NCBI RefSeq assembly: GCF_009793335.1
Contig: NZ_WING01000001.1
Coordinates: 620,001-684,000 of the forward strand
From: Actinomadura sp. J1-007
Lineage (GTDB): Bacteria > Actinomycetota > Actinomycetes > Streptosporangiales > Streptosporangiaceae
Length of the DNA: 64,000 nucleotides
Direction of reading: 5' to 3'
The notes below the pieces were generated by a model. It made no database searches. It saw only the letters and a program-made list of their open reading frames with translations, and was not told the origin of the DNA. The position numbers and the translations under genes are program-made. Shown one piece after another: positions 8,525-19,512 of this stretch. Position 1 is the stretch's first letter. Every line of letters begins with the position of its first letter.

Positions 8525-11500
8525 TCAGGCGGCGGGGGTGCCCTGGGGGCGCAGGGCGCACCGCGCCTCCCGGAGCCACGCGGGGGCGCCCAGGCGTTCG
8601 GCGACCTCGGCGGCGCGGCGGTAGTGGGCGGCGGCCGTCTCCTCGGGGCGGCCGAGGTACAGGGCGAGGTCGCCGAGGACGCGGGCGACGGGACCGGCGG
8701 TGACGACGGCGGTGGCGCCGCCGCTGACGTGGTCCTCGTACGGCAGCAGCGCCTGGTAGACCTCCTCGGCGAGGCCGCGCTCGCCGAGCGCCATGGCCCG
8801 GTGGCCCCGGACGGTCATCGCGAGGTCGAAGAAGTAGTCGCGGCGGGGCGGCCCGGCACCCGCGACGACCCGGCGGGCCTCGGCCGCACGGCCCGCGGCG
8901 ATCAGCGCGAGCGCGTGGATGTCGGCGGTGACCTCGATGTGGCGCCACTGCTCCCTGAGCCACCGCGTCGAGTCGAGCAGCTCGCCCAGCCGGCCCTGGA
9001 GCAGGCGCAGGCAGAAGACGCCGAAGATCGCCATGCCCCGCTCGCTGCTCCAGATGCCGGTGCGGGCGATGGCGTCGCCGACCTCCGTGTAGGCCCGTTC
9101 GGCGTCCTCGTAGCGGGACGAGAACGCGTGGGCGACGGCGCGGTACCACTCGGCGATCAGCGAGAGCAGCGGCAGCCCGTACCGCTCGGCGAGGCGCTGC
9201 CCGCGCTCCCGGTGCCGCCGCGCGCCCTCCAGGTCGAGCGCCGCGACGCAGACGACCTGGAGCTGGAGGTGCGCGAGGACGGCGTACGCGCCGAGGTCGT
9301 GGGCGGTGGCGAGGCCGAGCAGCTCGGTCGCGAGGGCGCGGCGGAGCGCGAGGTCGCCGGCGGAGCGGTAGCCGTTCAGGTACCGGCCGTTCAGGGCGAC
9401 GGCGAGCAGCTCGGGACGGCCGAGGCGGCGGGCGACGGCGACGGCCTCGTCGGCGAGGACGGCGCCCCGGTCGTGCGGCTCGCCCTCCAGCTCGATCGCG
9501 AGGCTGGTCAGGAGCCGGACGCGCAGCTCCTCGTCCCCGGGCGGGAGCGCGGCGAGGGCCTCCTCGGCGCACTCGATGACCTCGGGGTCCACGGTGCCGT
9601 ACTCGCGGCTGGTCCACAGCGTCGGCACGTCGAACGCGACGATCACCCGGGCCAGCAGCCGGACGTCGCCGTGCGCGCGGGCGTCGGCCATCGCGAGGCG
9701 GCGCCGTTCGCGGGACCTGACGACCTCCCCGGCGAGCGCGCACGCGCGGATCGCGGAGACCTCCAGCTCCAGCCGCTCGCGGGTCGCCTCCGGGTCCCGG
9801 TCGCGGAGGGTGTCGGCGGCGCGCGTCCACAGGCCGGCGGCGGCGCGGTGCGCGAAGCGGGCCTCGGCGGCCTCGGCCGCGAGCCGCGCGTACCGGACGG
9901 CCTTGGCCGGTTCGGCGCCCGACTCCAGGTAGTGGTGGGCGATCGCGGCGACCTCGCCGGGACGGTGCCGTTCGAGCGCGGCGGCGGCCCGGCCGTGCAG
10001 CCGGGTCCGGCGGGCGCGCGAGAGCCCGGTGTAGAGCGTGTCGCGGACGAGCGCGTGCGCGAACCGCATCCGCCCCGGCGCGGGCTCGGTGACCAGGCCC
10101 GCGGCGAGGCCCGCCTCCACCGCGTCGATCACCGCGTCCTCGTCGCCGCCCGACAGGTCGGTGAGCACGCCGAGGTCGGCGTCGCGGCCGACGACCGCCG
10201 CGTCGCGCAGGACGGCCTGGACGGCGTCCGGCAGGCCCGCGATGCGGCGGCGCAGCACGTCGCCGACGCCCGCCGGGACGCGGCGGGTCGCGGCGGGCAG
10301 CCCCTCGGCGTCGAGGAGCCTCGCCGTCTCGCGGGTGAAGAACGGGTTGCCGCCGGTGCGCTCGGCGATCGCGGCCAGCTCGGCGTCGTCCACGGCGGCG
10401 TCGCACGTCGCGCGGACGAGCGCGGCCACCTCCGCGGCGCTCAGCCCGCCGAGCTCGACGCGGACGGGCTCGTGCCGGGCGAGGGCGGCGAGCGCGGCCG
10501 CGAGCCGTTCGGGGACCTCGGTCTGGCGGAACGTGCAGGCCAGCAGCACCGGCCGGCCGCGCAGCCGGTCGGCCAGCCGGGTCAGGAGCGCGAGGGTCTC
10601 CTCGTCGGTCCAGTGCAGGTCGTCCAGGACGAGCAGCAGCGGCGACGACGCGGCGACCCGTTCGAGGTAGTCGCCGACGGCGAGGTGCAGGCGGAACCGC
10701 CCCGTGCTGACGTCGGCGTCGCCGGGCCCGCCGATCGCGTCGTCGAGCAGCGGGGCGAGCCGTCCGGCCAGGTCCGCGCCGGGCGGCGCCCCGGCGGCGA
10801 GCGAACGCAGCAGCTCGGCCCACGGCCACGCCGCCGGAGCGCCGCCCGTCTCCGGCGAACGGCCCCACGCGCACGTCCACCCCGCCGCGGCGAGGCCGCG
10901 CGCGAACCGTTCGATGAGTGCGGTCTTGCCCATGCCCGCGTCTCCGCTGACGAGTGCGAGCACAGGCCCGTCGCCGGTGGAGGCCGTGCGCGCGGCCTCG
11001 GCGAGCCGTCCCCACTCGGCCGAACGCCCGACGAACGAGCCCTCACGCGCCGTTCCCCCGGACTCCGGCGCGAGCCGCAACATGCGCGTCCCGCCGCGCC
11101 CGGCGTGAGGCCCCCGCCGAACCTCATCGCGTACGGCCTCTGCGTGCGGCTTGTCGAGATCGAGCGGCGGGGCGGAACGTTCCGACGCGGGGGCGTCCTC
11201 TGCTGCATCGGCCGGGCGTACGGCGGGAGAGGCGTCCAGCGTCGGCGCCTGGGCGAGGATGTCGGCCTCCAGCCTGCGCAGCGCCGGGCCCGGATCGACG
11301 CCGAGTTCCTCGGTGAGGACCGCGCGGGCGCGGCGGAGGGCGGCGAGCGCGTCGCCCTGGCGGCCCGCGCGGTAGAGGGCCAGCGCCAGGAGGCGCCACG
11401 CCTCCTCGCGCAGCGGGTTCGCGGCGGCGTGGGCCTCAAGGTCGGGAACGGCCTCGGCCGCGGCGGGCAGGGCGAGCATCGCGGCGGCGCGGCGTTCGAC

Positions 11501-12004
11501 CGCGATGCGGCGGCGTTCGTCGAGGCGGGCGGCCTCGGCGGCGGCCCAGGGCAGCGCGGCGAACTCGGCGTACGCGGGGCCGCGCCACTCGGCGAGGGCG
11601 TCCTCGGCGCACCGCCGCGCCCCGGCGGCGTCGCCCGCGCCGAGCCGTTCGCCCGCCCGGTCGATCAGGGCGTCGAACCGCCAGGCGTCCACGCCGTCCT
11701 CCGGCAGCCGCAGCGCGTAGCCGGGCGGCGCGGTCACGAGGACGCGGGCGGGCGTACGGGGCGGACGGCCGGGTTCGAGGGCGCGCCGCAGGTGCGAGAC
11801 GAACGACTGCAACCCGGCGGCGGCGCGCGGCGGCGGCGCGGGCGCGTCGGCCCACAGCTCGGCGACGAGCCGTTCGGACGGGACCATGGCGCCGTGCGCG
11901 GCGACGAGGCGGGCGAGCACCGAACGCTGCCGGGGGCCGCCGAGGTCGGCCGGCTCCCCGTCCACCGACGCGGCGAAGGCACCGAGCACGCGTACAGTCG
12001 TCAT
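8525..12004 (-). CDS. Large AfsR-type regulator: winged helix, BTAD, ATPase, TPR
   Basis: This 1159-residue protein begins with an OmpR-type winged helix (VRVLGAFAASVDGEPADLGG, QRSVLARL), then a bacterial transcriptional activation domain to about residue 250 (EELGVDPGPALRRLEADIL). After a linker comes a STAND/AAA_16 ATPase: Walker A GDAGMGKTALIERF near residue 350 and Walker B LLLVLDDLHW. The rest is Ala/Leu-rich helical repeats of TPR type. It lacks a C-terminal LuxR helix-turn-helix. Proteins of this design are pathway activators in secondary metabolism or growth control, but I see no biosynthetic cluster here. TAGGCT lies nine bases before the ATG. It follows the MMPL gene on the same strand. 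Confidence 0.88.
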   Translation of the reverse strand: MTTVRVLGAFAASVDGEPADLGGPRQRSVLARLVAAHGAMVPSERLVAELWADAPAPPPRAAAGLQSFVSHLRRALEPGRPPRTPARVLVTAPPGYALRLPEDGVDAWRFDALIDRAGERLGAGDAAGARRCAEDALAEWRGPAYAEFAALPWAAAEAARLDERRRIAVERRAAAMLALPAAAEAVPDLEAHAAANPLREEAWRLLALALYRAGRQGDALAALRRARAVLTEELGVDPGPALRRLEADILAQAPTLDASPAVRPADAAEDAPASERSAPPLDLDKPHAEAVRDEVRRGPHAGRGGTRMLRLAPESGGTAREGSFVGRSAEWGRLAEAARTASTGDGPVLALVSGDAGMGKTALIERFARGLAAAGWTCAWGRSPETGGAPAAWPWAELLRSLAAGAPPGADLAGRLAPLLDDAIGGPGDADVSTGRFRLHLAVGDYLERVAASSPLLLVLDDLHWTDEETLALLTRLADRLRGRPVLLACTFRQTEVPERLAAALAALARHEPVRVELGGLSAAEVAALVRATCDAAVDDAELAAIAERTGGNPFFTRETARLLDAEGLPAATRRVPAGVGDVLRRRIAGLPDAVQAVLRDAAVVGRDADLGVLTDLSGGDEDAVIDAVEAGLAAGLVTEPAPGRMRFAHALVRDTLYTGLSRARRTRLHGRAAAALERHRPGEVAAIAHHYLESGAEPAKAVRYARLAAEAAEARFAHRAAAGLWTRAADTLRDRDPEATRERLELEVSAIRACALAGEVVRSRERRRLAMADARAHGDVRLLARVIVAFDVPTLWTSREYGTVDPEVIECAEEALAALPPGDEELRVRLLTSLAIELEGEPHDRGAVLADEAVAVARRLGRPELLAVALNGRYLNGYRSAGDLALRRALATELLGLATAHDLGAYAVLAHLQLQVVCVAALDLEGARRHRERGQRLAERYGLPLLSLIAEWYRAVAHAFSSRYEDAERAYTEVGDAIARTGIWSSERGMAIFGVFCLRLLQGRLGELLDSTRWLREQWRHIEVTADIHALALIAAGRAAEARRVVAGAGPPRRDYFFDLAMTVRGHRAMALGERGLAEEVYQALLPYEDHVSGGATAVVTAGPVARVLGDLALYLGRPEETAAAHYRRAAEVAERLGAPAWLREARCALRPQGTPAA

Positions 12005-12131
12005 GGTGCGGCCAGCCTAAACCGGGACATGCCGGTACGGAGCGGCGAGCCGGGGTGACGGCCGCCTCACCGCCCCCGGCCCCGCGGACGGCCCCCGCGC
12101 CCAGCCTGCCCGCGCCCTGCGCCGCCGCTCT

Positions 12132-14266
12132 CTACACGCCCGCCGCCTGGGTCCTCGCCTCCGGCTCCGCCGCGGCCTCCTCGGAGCCGTGCACGTCGAT
12201 CTCCGGCAGGATCCGGCCGAGCCATCCCGGCAGCCACCAGTTGGCCTTGCCGAGCAGCGCCATCGCGGCCGGGACGAGCACCAGCCGCACGAGCGTCGCG
12301 TCGAGCGCGACCGCGACCGCGAGCCCGACGCCCATCTGCTTGACCACCAGCCCCGGGTCGAGGGCGAAGCCGAGGAACACCATCACCATGATCAGCGCTG
12401 CGCTGGTGATGACCCGGCCCGTCGCGGCGAGACCGGTCGTCACCGACGCGCGCGCGTCCCCGCCGCGCAGCCACTCCTCCCGTACGCGCGACAGCAGGAA
12501 CACCTCGTAGTCCATCGACACCCCGAACAGCACCGCGAACAGCAGCAGCAGGATGAGGCTGGACACCGGCACGCTGTGCGGCAGCCCGAGCAGTTCCGCG
12601 CCCCAGCCCCACTGGAACACGGCGGTGAGCGCGCCGTACGCCGCGCCGATCGACAGCAGGTTCATCGCGGCGGCCTTCAGCGGCGCCACCACCGACCGGA
12701 AGACGATCATCAGCATCAGGAACGAGGTGGCGACGACCACGCCGATCACCGGCCAGAGCCGTTCGGACAGCACCCGGGTGAGGTCGACGTACGAGGCGGT
12801 CGCGCCGGTGATCTCGGCGCCGGGCGGCAGCACGTCCGCGCGGACCCGGTCGGTGAGGCCGGTGACGCGCCGGTCCTGCGGGCCGTACTCGGGCGTGACC
12901 ACCACGACGGCCGCGCTCCTGTCCGACGCGATCCGCGGCGGGGCGACGGAGGCGACGCCCGGCGTGGCCGCGAGCCGTTCGCCGAGGCCCTTCAGCCCGT
13001 CCGGGCCGCCGGTCTTCGCGAGGTCCACCGCGACCAGCAGCGGGCCGTTCGCGCCGGGACCGTACGCGTCGGCGACGAGGTCGTACGCCCGCCGGGCGGT
13101 GTTGGATGTCGGCTCGCTGCTGGCGTCGCTCGGCCAGGTCCGCATGCCGAGCGCGGGTGCGGCGAGGGCGAGCATGAGGACGAGCGCGCCGAGCAGCCAC
13201 GGCACCGGGTGGCGTCCGACGTGCTCGGCCCAGCGCCGCACGCGCGGCGACTCGGTGCGCACCGCCGCGGCGCTCGCCCGGTCGCGGCGGCGCAGCACCC
13301 GCCGTCCGGCGAGGCCGAGGACGGCGGGCAGCAGCGTGACGGCGCTCGCGACGGTCGCGGCGACGACGAGGGCGGTCGCGAAGCCCATCGTCATGAACAC
13401 CGGGATGCGCGACAGCACCAGCCCGCACAGCGCCAGCAGCACCGTGAACCCGGCGAACACCACCGACTGCCCGGCGGTCGCGATCGCGCGGCCCACCGAG
13501 TCCGCGACGTCCCGCCCTCCGCGAGGCCCTCGCGGTGCCGGGTGAGGATGAACAGCGCGTAGTCGATCCCGACGCCGAGCCCGACCATCACCGCCAGCGT
13601 CGGCGCGGTCGAGGCCACGTCGGTGAACGCGGCGAGCAGGGTGATCCCGGAGACGCCGGCGCCGAGGCCGGCCAGCGCGACCGCGAGCGGCAGCCCGGCC
13701 GCGACGACCGACCCGAACGCCAGCAGCAGGATCACCAGCGCCGCGACGACGCCGACGACCTCGGCGACGCCGCCGGGCGCGGTCACGTTCTCGGGGACCT
13801 GGCCGCCGAACTCCACCGCGTACCCGGCCTCCCTCAGGTCCCGGGTCGCGGTCCGGAGCCGGTCGAGGGTCTCCTTCGACGCCAGCCCGGTGACCGGCAC
13901 GTCGTAGCGCACGGTCACCAGCGCCGTCGCCCCGTCCCGGCTCGGCTGCGCCGGGTCCACGCCGCTGACGTGCGGCAGGGCCCGCAGCCTGCCGTCCGCC
14001 GCGGCCAGCCGGCCCTGGTCGACCCGGCCGGACCTCGCGTGCACGACGACCCGCGCGTCCGCCCCGGACAGCTCGGGGAACCGGTTCCGCAGCAGGTCGG
14101 TGGCCCGCTGCGAGCCCGTTCCGGACAGCGTGTAGTCGTCGTGCATCGTGCCCCCGGCCGCCCCCGCGATCCCGGCGGCGGCGCCCACGGCCAGCAGCCA
14201 CACGACGATGAACCGCCAGGGCCGCAGCGCTGCGGCCCTTCCCAGGCGGTAGAGCAGACGGGACAT
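12132..14266 (-). CDS. MMPL/RND family transporter, frameshifted
   Basis: About 711 residues when joined. The N-terminal half (start ATG 14266, GGAGAAGG upstream) has the first helix ALRPWRFIVVWLLAVGAAAG, an extracytoplasmic loop and the helix bundle ending VGIDYALFILTRHREGLAEG. The second half continues in another frame as DVADSVGRAIATAGQSVVFAG and holds the duplicated unit with FGVSMDYEVFLLSRVREEW. Such proteins export lipids or drugs using the proton gradient. The frames join if one G is added to GGCGGGACG near 13515. The two full halves and the clean join argue against an old pseudogene. No partner gene or nearby lipid locus indicates the substrate. Confidence 0.88.
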
Positions 14267-14407
14267 GGCCTTCTCCAGGGGACGCGTACGGGCAGGCGAC
14301 GCCCCGAGGGTGTCCCGGCCCTCTTGCCGGCCACTTGCCGACGACTTGCAGGCCCTCGCAAGCCCCGCCGGGCCGTCCGCGCGCTCGGGCGCTCTACGCT
14401 TGGGGGC

Positions 14408-14740
14408 GTGAGTGAGCTGAACGCCGAGGACGAGAAGATCATCACGCTGGCCCGGTCCGCGCGGGCGCGCTCGGGAGCGCCCGAGGGCGCCGCCGTGCGG
14501 GACGAGACGGGCCGCACCTACTCGGCCACCAGCGTCGACCTGCCGTCGCTGAAGCTGTCCGCGCTCCAGGTCGCGGTCGCCATGGCCGTGTCGAGCGGCG
14601 CCGAGGACCTGGAGGCCGCCGCGCTGGTCACCGCCGCCGACGGCGCCCGGGCGTCCGACGTGAGCGCCGTACGTGACCTGGGCGGCAAGGCCCCGGTCTT
14701 CGTCGCCGCCCCCGACGGCACCCTCCGCACCACCACCTGA
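14408..14740 (+). CDS. Cytidine deaminase-like protein lacking zinc ligands
   Basis: This 110-residue protein sits where actinomycetes keep a cytidine deaminase-like gene between the CNNM-CBS and era genes, and its pattern (ARSARARSGAPEGAAVRDETG, LSALQVAVAMAVSSGA) follows the deaminase fold. The catalytic Cys-Ala-Glu position reads LSALQ, and no Pro-Cys-x-x-Cys pair is present; the protein contains no cysteine at all. It cannot bind catalytic zinc in the usual way and is probably a non-catalytic relative. The GTG at 14408 follows a TACGCT box by seven bases, suggesting a leaderless message. Confidence 0.75.
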   Translation: MSELNAEDEKIITLARSARARSGAPEGAAVRDETGRTYSATSVDLPSLKLSALQVAVAMAVSSGAEDLEAAALVTAADGARASDVSAVRDLGGKAPVFVAAPDGTLRTTT

Positions 14741-14795
14741 CCGCCCCACCGCGCCCGCCGTCCCACCGCACCGCGCCCCGGCCCAGTCCAACGAC

Positions 14796-14941
14796 GGGCA
14801 GCCATCCGCACAGGCCACGACCGTCTCGGTAACGAGACCGTTCGCGCCAGCCGCCATGACCACGGCGCGGGCGGGGCCGTCCACCAGCGGGCAGCCGTCC
14901 GCACAGGCCACGACAACCTCACCGACGAGGTCGTTCGCGCC
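14796..14941. repeat. Two 53-bp direct repeats, each with a hairpin
   Basis: GGGCAGCC(A/G)TCCGCACAGG begins at 14796 and 14889, 93 bp apart, and similarity runs for about 53 bases. The first copy forms GTCTCG-gtaa-CGAGAC (14823-14838); the second forms ACCTC-accgac-GAGGT (14916-14931). The stem changes look compensatory. They lie in the 415-base gap between two converging genes and might serve as terminators. Confidence 0.6.
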
Positions 14942-15084
14942 GCGCCCGCGCTCGGGCTCGGGCTCGTTCGCGCGCGCCGGACGCGCCGCCGCGCGAGATC
15001 AGCGCCGCCGGTGCGGTGCGGAGGCGCGCGGTCAATTCCGCCGATGCGATGGGTCGGCGGCGGGGTGCCCTGGGGGAACGGTCC

Positions 15085-15176
15085 GATCAGCCGTTCCCGT
15101 CGTGGCCGATCGGCCGTTCCCGTCGTGGGCGATCGGCCGTTGCCGTCGGGGGCGGTCAGCCGTTTCCGTCGTCGGC
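15085..15176. repeat. Four tandem copies of a 23-bp unit at the corC 3' end
   Basis: Units of the form GATCGGCCGTTCCCGTCGTGG start at 15085, 15108, 15131 and 15154, exactly 23 bp apart. The last copy contains the final codons and stop codon (15156-15158) of the CNNM-CBS gene on the minus strand; the other three lie downstream of that stop. Confidence 0.85.
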
Positions 15177-16466
15177 CGTGACGCGGCGCTCGGGGAGGCG
15201 GCGGACGAGGACCGTGCCGATGCGGTTGCGGCGTCCGGCGATGCTCTCGGCCTTGAGCGACAGCGGGCGCTCGGGCGGTCCGACCTCGGCGGTGGAGCCC
15301 TCGATCGGGACGCGGCCGAGCGCGTGGGCGAGGAGCCCGCCGACGGTCTCGACCTCCTCCACGTCGATCTCCACGTCGAACAGGTCGGCGAGGTCCTCGA
15401 CCGGGAGCCGGGCGGTCACCCGGGCGGCGCCGTCCGGCAGCCGGCTCACGGGCGGCGTCTCCACGTCGTACTCGTCGGTGATCTCCCCGACGATCTCCTC
15501 CAGGATGTCCTCGATCGTGACGAGCCCGGCGGTGCCGCCGTACTCGTCGATCACGATCGCGAGGTGGATCCGGCGGGCCTGCATCTCGCGCAGCAGCTCG
15601 TCGATCGGCTTGCTGTCGGGCACGTACGTCGCCGGCCGCATCACCGACTCGACCTTCTCGACCGACTCGCCCTCGCGGTGCTCGTGGCTGCGGCGCACGA
15701 TGTCCTTGAGGTAGGCGATGCCGACCACGTCGTCCTCGTTCTCGCCGACGACCGGGATGCGGGAGAAGCCGCTGCGCAGCGCCAGGGACATCGCCTGCCG
15801 CAGCGTCTTGCCGCGCTCGATGAACACGATGTCGGTGCGCGGGACCATCACCTCGCGCACGAGCGTGTCGCCCAGCTCGAACACCGAGTGGATCATCTCG
15901 CGCTCGTCCGGCTCGATCAGGCTGCGCTGCTCGGCGAGGTCGACCAGGTCGCGCAGCTCCGCCTCCGAGGCGAACGGGCCCTCCCGGAACCCCCGGCCGG
16001 GCGTCAGGGCGTTGCCGAGCAGGATCAGCAGCCGCGGCAGCGGCCCGAACACCCGGGTCACCGGGTGGATCACGGCCGCTCCGGCGAGCGCGACGCGGTC
16101 GGCGTGCTGGATGCCGAGCGTGCGGGGCCCGACGCCGATCGCCACGTAGCTGACCACGATCATCAGCGCCGCCGCCGTGACGTACGCGCGCCACGTCTCG
16201 TCCAGCCAGGAGATGCACAGGTCGGCGACGATCACGGTGGCGACCAGCTCGCAGCCGATCCGCAGCAGCAGCACCATGTTGAGGTAGCGGGCCGGGTCGG
16301 CGACGACCTCGGCGAGCCGCGCCGCGCCCCGGCGCCCCTCGCGCACCAGCTCCTCGACGCGGACCCGCGACACCCGGGCGAGCGCCGCCTCCGTGCTGCC
16401 GAGCAGCCCGGCCATGAAGACCAGGGCCACGGCCAGCGCGGCGAGCCAGCCCTGCGCGGTGTTCAT
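15156..16466 (-). CDS. CNNM/CorC-type transporter with paired CBS domains
   Basis: This 436-residue membrane protein has an N-terminal DUF21/CNNM domain with four hydrophobic segments (for example LAALAVALVFMAGLLGS and YVTAAALMIVVSYVAIGV), a CBS pair from about residue 205 (VMVPRTDIVFIERG, SGFSRIPVVGENEDDVVGI, IDEYGGTAGLVTIEDILEE) and a C-terminal CorC_HlyC domain. The family is annotated as hemolysin-like but probably moves magnesium or other cations. It is the last gene of a phoH-ybeY-corC row on the minus strand, 70 bases after ybeY. The stop codon lies inside a 23-bp tandem repeat. Confidence 0.93.
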   Translation of the reverse strand: MNTAQGWLAALAVALVFMAGLLGSTEAALARVSRVRVEELVREGRRGAARLAEVVADPARYLNMVLLLRIGCELVATVIVADLCISWLDETWRAYVTAAALMIVVSYVAIGVGPRTLGIQHADRVALAGAAVIHPVTRVFGPLPRLLILLGNALTPGRGFREGPFASEAELRDLVDLAEQRSLIEPDEREMIHSVFELGDTLVREVMVPRTDIVFIERGKTLRQAMSLALRSGFSRIPVVGENEDDVVGIAYLKDIVRRSHEHREGESVEKVESVMRPATYVPDSKPIDELLREMQARRIHLAIVIDEYGGTAGLVTIEDILEEIVGEITDEYDVETPPVSRLPDGAARVTARLPVEDLADLFDVEIDVEEVETVGGLLAHALGRVPIEGSTAEVGPPERPLSLKAESIAGRRNRIGTVLVRRLPERRVTADDGNG

Positions 16467-16536
16467 CGGGGCGCGGCGGGGGTCGGGCCCGTCCGCCGCG
16501 GGCGGGGCCTCGGCCGGGTCGTTCGTTCCACCGGGA

Positions 16537-17016
16537 TCATGGGTGGGCGCGCTTCTCCTGCCAGGACGTGAGCAGCTCGGCCTGGAGCCCGAACATCTCC
16601 TTGTGCTCCTCGGGCTCGGCGTGGTCGTAGCCCAGCAGGTGCAGGATGCCGTGCGTGAGGAGCAGGTCGAGCTCGTCGGCCGCGGAGTGGCCGGCCGTCC
16701 TCGCCTGCCGCTCGGCGACCGCCGGGCACAGCACGACGTCGCCGAGCAGGCCGGGGTCGGACTCCCCGTCCTCGTCGGCGCCGCCGGACATGTGGCCGGG
16801 CCGCAGCTCGTCCATCGGGAACGACAGCACGTCGGTCGGGCCGGGCTCGTCCATCCACTTCTCGTGCAGCTCGGTCATCGCCGCCTCGTCGACGAGCAGG
16901 ACCGACAGCTCGGCCAGCGGGTGCACGCGCATGGCGTCCAGGACGTGCCGGGCGAGGTCGCCGAGCTCGTTCTCCGCCGCGGCGACGCCCGACTCGTTGA
17001 CCACCTCGATGCTCAT
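16537..17016 (-). CDS. ybeY: Endoribonuclease YbeY
   Basis: YbeY is a single-strand endoribonuclease needed for 16S rRNA 3'-end maturation and ribosome quality control. The signature [11 protein letters not shown] supplies the three zinc-binding histidines near residue 125, and [10 protein letters not shown] is the second conserved block. It is 159 residues long, normal for the family. The ATG at 17016 lies 11 bases after the phoH stop, so the genes should be co-transcribed, as in most bacteria. Confidence 0.97.
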   Translation of the reverse strand: MSIEVVNESGVAAAENELGDLARHVLDAMRVHPLAELSVLLVDEAAMTELHEKWMDEPGPTDVLSFPMDELRPGHMSGGADEDGESDPGLLGDVVLCPAVAERQARTAGHSAADELDLLLTHGILHLLGYDHAEPEEHKEMFGLQAELLTSWQEKRAHP

Positions 17017-17027
17017 GGAACCGTCCC

Positions 17028-18086
<1,059 letters not shown>

Positions 18087-18283
18087 CAGCCGGGCCTTGC
18101 GGCCTCTCCGACCTGCCTTCTGTGTCGCTCCGGGTGTTGGGCCTGTGCCACATCCATGGTACTGGGCCCCCGCGACATCACGCCGCCGGATTTCTCCCGG
18201 CCCTCGCACGGGCGGACGCGCGCCCGCCGCGGCCCGCGCCGCCCGGCGGGGTCCGGCGGGACGGCGCCCGCCGGGCCCGCGGG

Positions 18284-18628
18284 TCAGCCGGGCGGCCAGT
18301 TGAGGCCACGGCCGCCGAGCACGTGCGCGTGGACGTGGAACACCGTCTGGCCCGCCTGGGGGCCGGTGTTGAACACGATCCGGTAACCCGGCTCGGCGAC
18401 GCCCTCGTCCAGCGCGACCTGGTGCGCCTCGGAGACGACCTCTCCGAGCAGGGACGGGTCGGCGACGGCGAGCTCCGCGGCCGTCGGGTGGTGATCCCTG
18501 GGGATGACCAGCACGTGCGTGGGGGCCTGCGGGTTGATGTCGCGGAACGCGAGGGTCCGGCCGGTCTCCCGGACGATCTTCGCCGGGACGTCCCCGGACA
18601 CGATCTTGCAGAACAGGCAGTCCGTCAT
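18284..18628 (-). CDS. HIT family nucleotide-binding protein
   Basis: A 114-residue HINT-type protein. CLFCKIVSGDVPAKIV opens the fold and HVHAHVLGGRGLNWPPG holds the histidine triad close to the C-terminus. HINT proteins hydrolyse adenosine phosphoramidates and acyl-adenylates. It lies upstream of phoH on the same strand, a common actinobacterial arrangement, with a gap of about 200 bases between them. GGAGGAGACTG gives a good ribosome binding site. Confidence 0.95.
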   Translation of the reverse strand: MTDCLFCKIVSGDVPAKIVRETGRTLAFRDINPQAPTHVLVIPRDHHPTAAELAVADPSLLGEVVSEAHQVALDEGVAEPGYRIVFNTGPQAGQTVFHVHAHVLGGRGLNWPPG

Positions 18629-18903
18629 CAGTCTCCTCCCAGCGGCCGTGACCGCCTGGGAATCCTATCGAGACGGCCACGGCCGTAGCCCGGCGCGGCT
18701 CCGTCCCAGTAAGGTCCCGACTGATCAACTTCTGGCGGATCCGACCCATTCGGGCGGGTCACTGGTTAAGGTTGTCAACTCAGGCGTTCCCCCCGGCTCG
18801 TACAGGAAGCGCGCCTCGCCTCGGCCGTCGGGATCGCCATCCACGCCGTACCGAAGGCCGCCGTCCGAATGGGCGGCCGGGGGACGGCAAAGGCGGCGGA
18901 TAG

Positions 18904-19512
18904 GTGACCGAGGCAAGACAGAAGATGCCCTTTCGTAAACCGGACGACGAGGGTGCGCGTCCCACTGACGTGACCGAGACCCTCGTGGCCAGGGGCACGG
19001 CGGGGGCGGTGGCCGTCGCCTGGGACGCCGATCAGGCGGTGACCGCGCTCTACAGCGCCAACTACCGCTCGCTGGTACGCCTAGCGGCGATGCTCGTCCG
19101 CGACGCGGGGACGGCCGAAGAGGTCGTCCAGGACGCGTTCGTGGCGATGCACGGCGGCTGGCGGCGCCTGCGCGACCCCGACAAGGCCCTTTCCTACCTG
19201 CGCCAATCGGTGGTCAACCGGTCGCGGTCGGTGCTGCGGCACCGCGCCGTGGTCGAGAAGTACGCGCCGAAGGGCCTGCCCGACGCGCCGAGCGCCGAGG
19301 CGGGCGCCATCGGCGAGCTCGAACGCTCGGCGGTGATCGACGCGCTCGCCAAGCTTCCCGGCCGCCAGCGCGAGGCGCTGGTGCTGCGCTACTACGCCGA
19401 TCTGTCCGAAGCCGAGATCGCCAACGCGATGGGCATCTCGCGCGGCGCCGTGAAGAGCCACACGGCGCGCGGCATGTCCGCGCTACGCAACGTCCTGGAG
19501 CAGTTCTCATGA
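18904..19512 (+). CDS. ECF (SigE-family) RNA polymerase sigma factor
   Basis: A 202-residue group 4 sigma factor. Region 2 spans about residues 45-110 (YRSLVRLAAMLVRD, AEEVVQDAFV) and region 4 about 145-200 (LPGRQREALVLRYY, SEAEIANAMGISRG, VKSHTARGMSAL). The start is the GTG at 18904; an in-frame ATG at 18925 is possible. Its stop overlaps the ATG of the next gene (ATGA), so both are coupled, the usual layout for a sigma factor and its membrane partner. In the 275 bases upstream I see no clear self-type promoter. Confidence 0.93.
   Translation: MTEARQKMPFRKPDDEGARPTDVTETLVARGTAGAVAVAWDADQAVTALYSANYRSLVRLAAMLVRDAGTAEEVVQDAFVAMHGGWRRLRDPDKALSYLRQSVVNRSRSVLRHRAVVEKYAPKGLPDAPSAEAGAIGELERSAVIDALAKLPGRQREALVLRYYADLSEAEIANAMGISRGAVKSHTARGMSALRNVLEQFS

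Noticed and set aside
7934..12058. A 1374-codon frame antisense to era and the large regulator
   Set aside because: It mirrors the codon structure of the genes on the other strand; stop codons are rare in all frames of such GC-rich DNA, and the translation has no recognisable domain.
15085..15176. Regular repeats that could suggest a CRISPR array
   Set aside because: The 23-bp units abut without unique spacers, overlap a coding sequence, and no cas genes are near.
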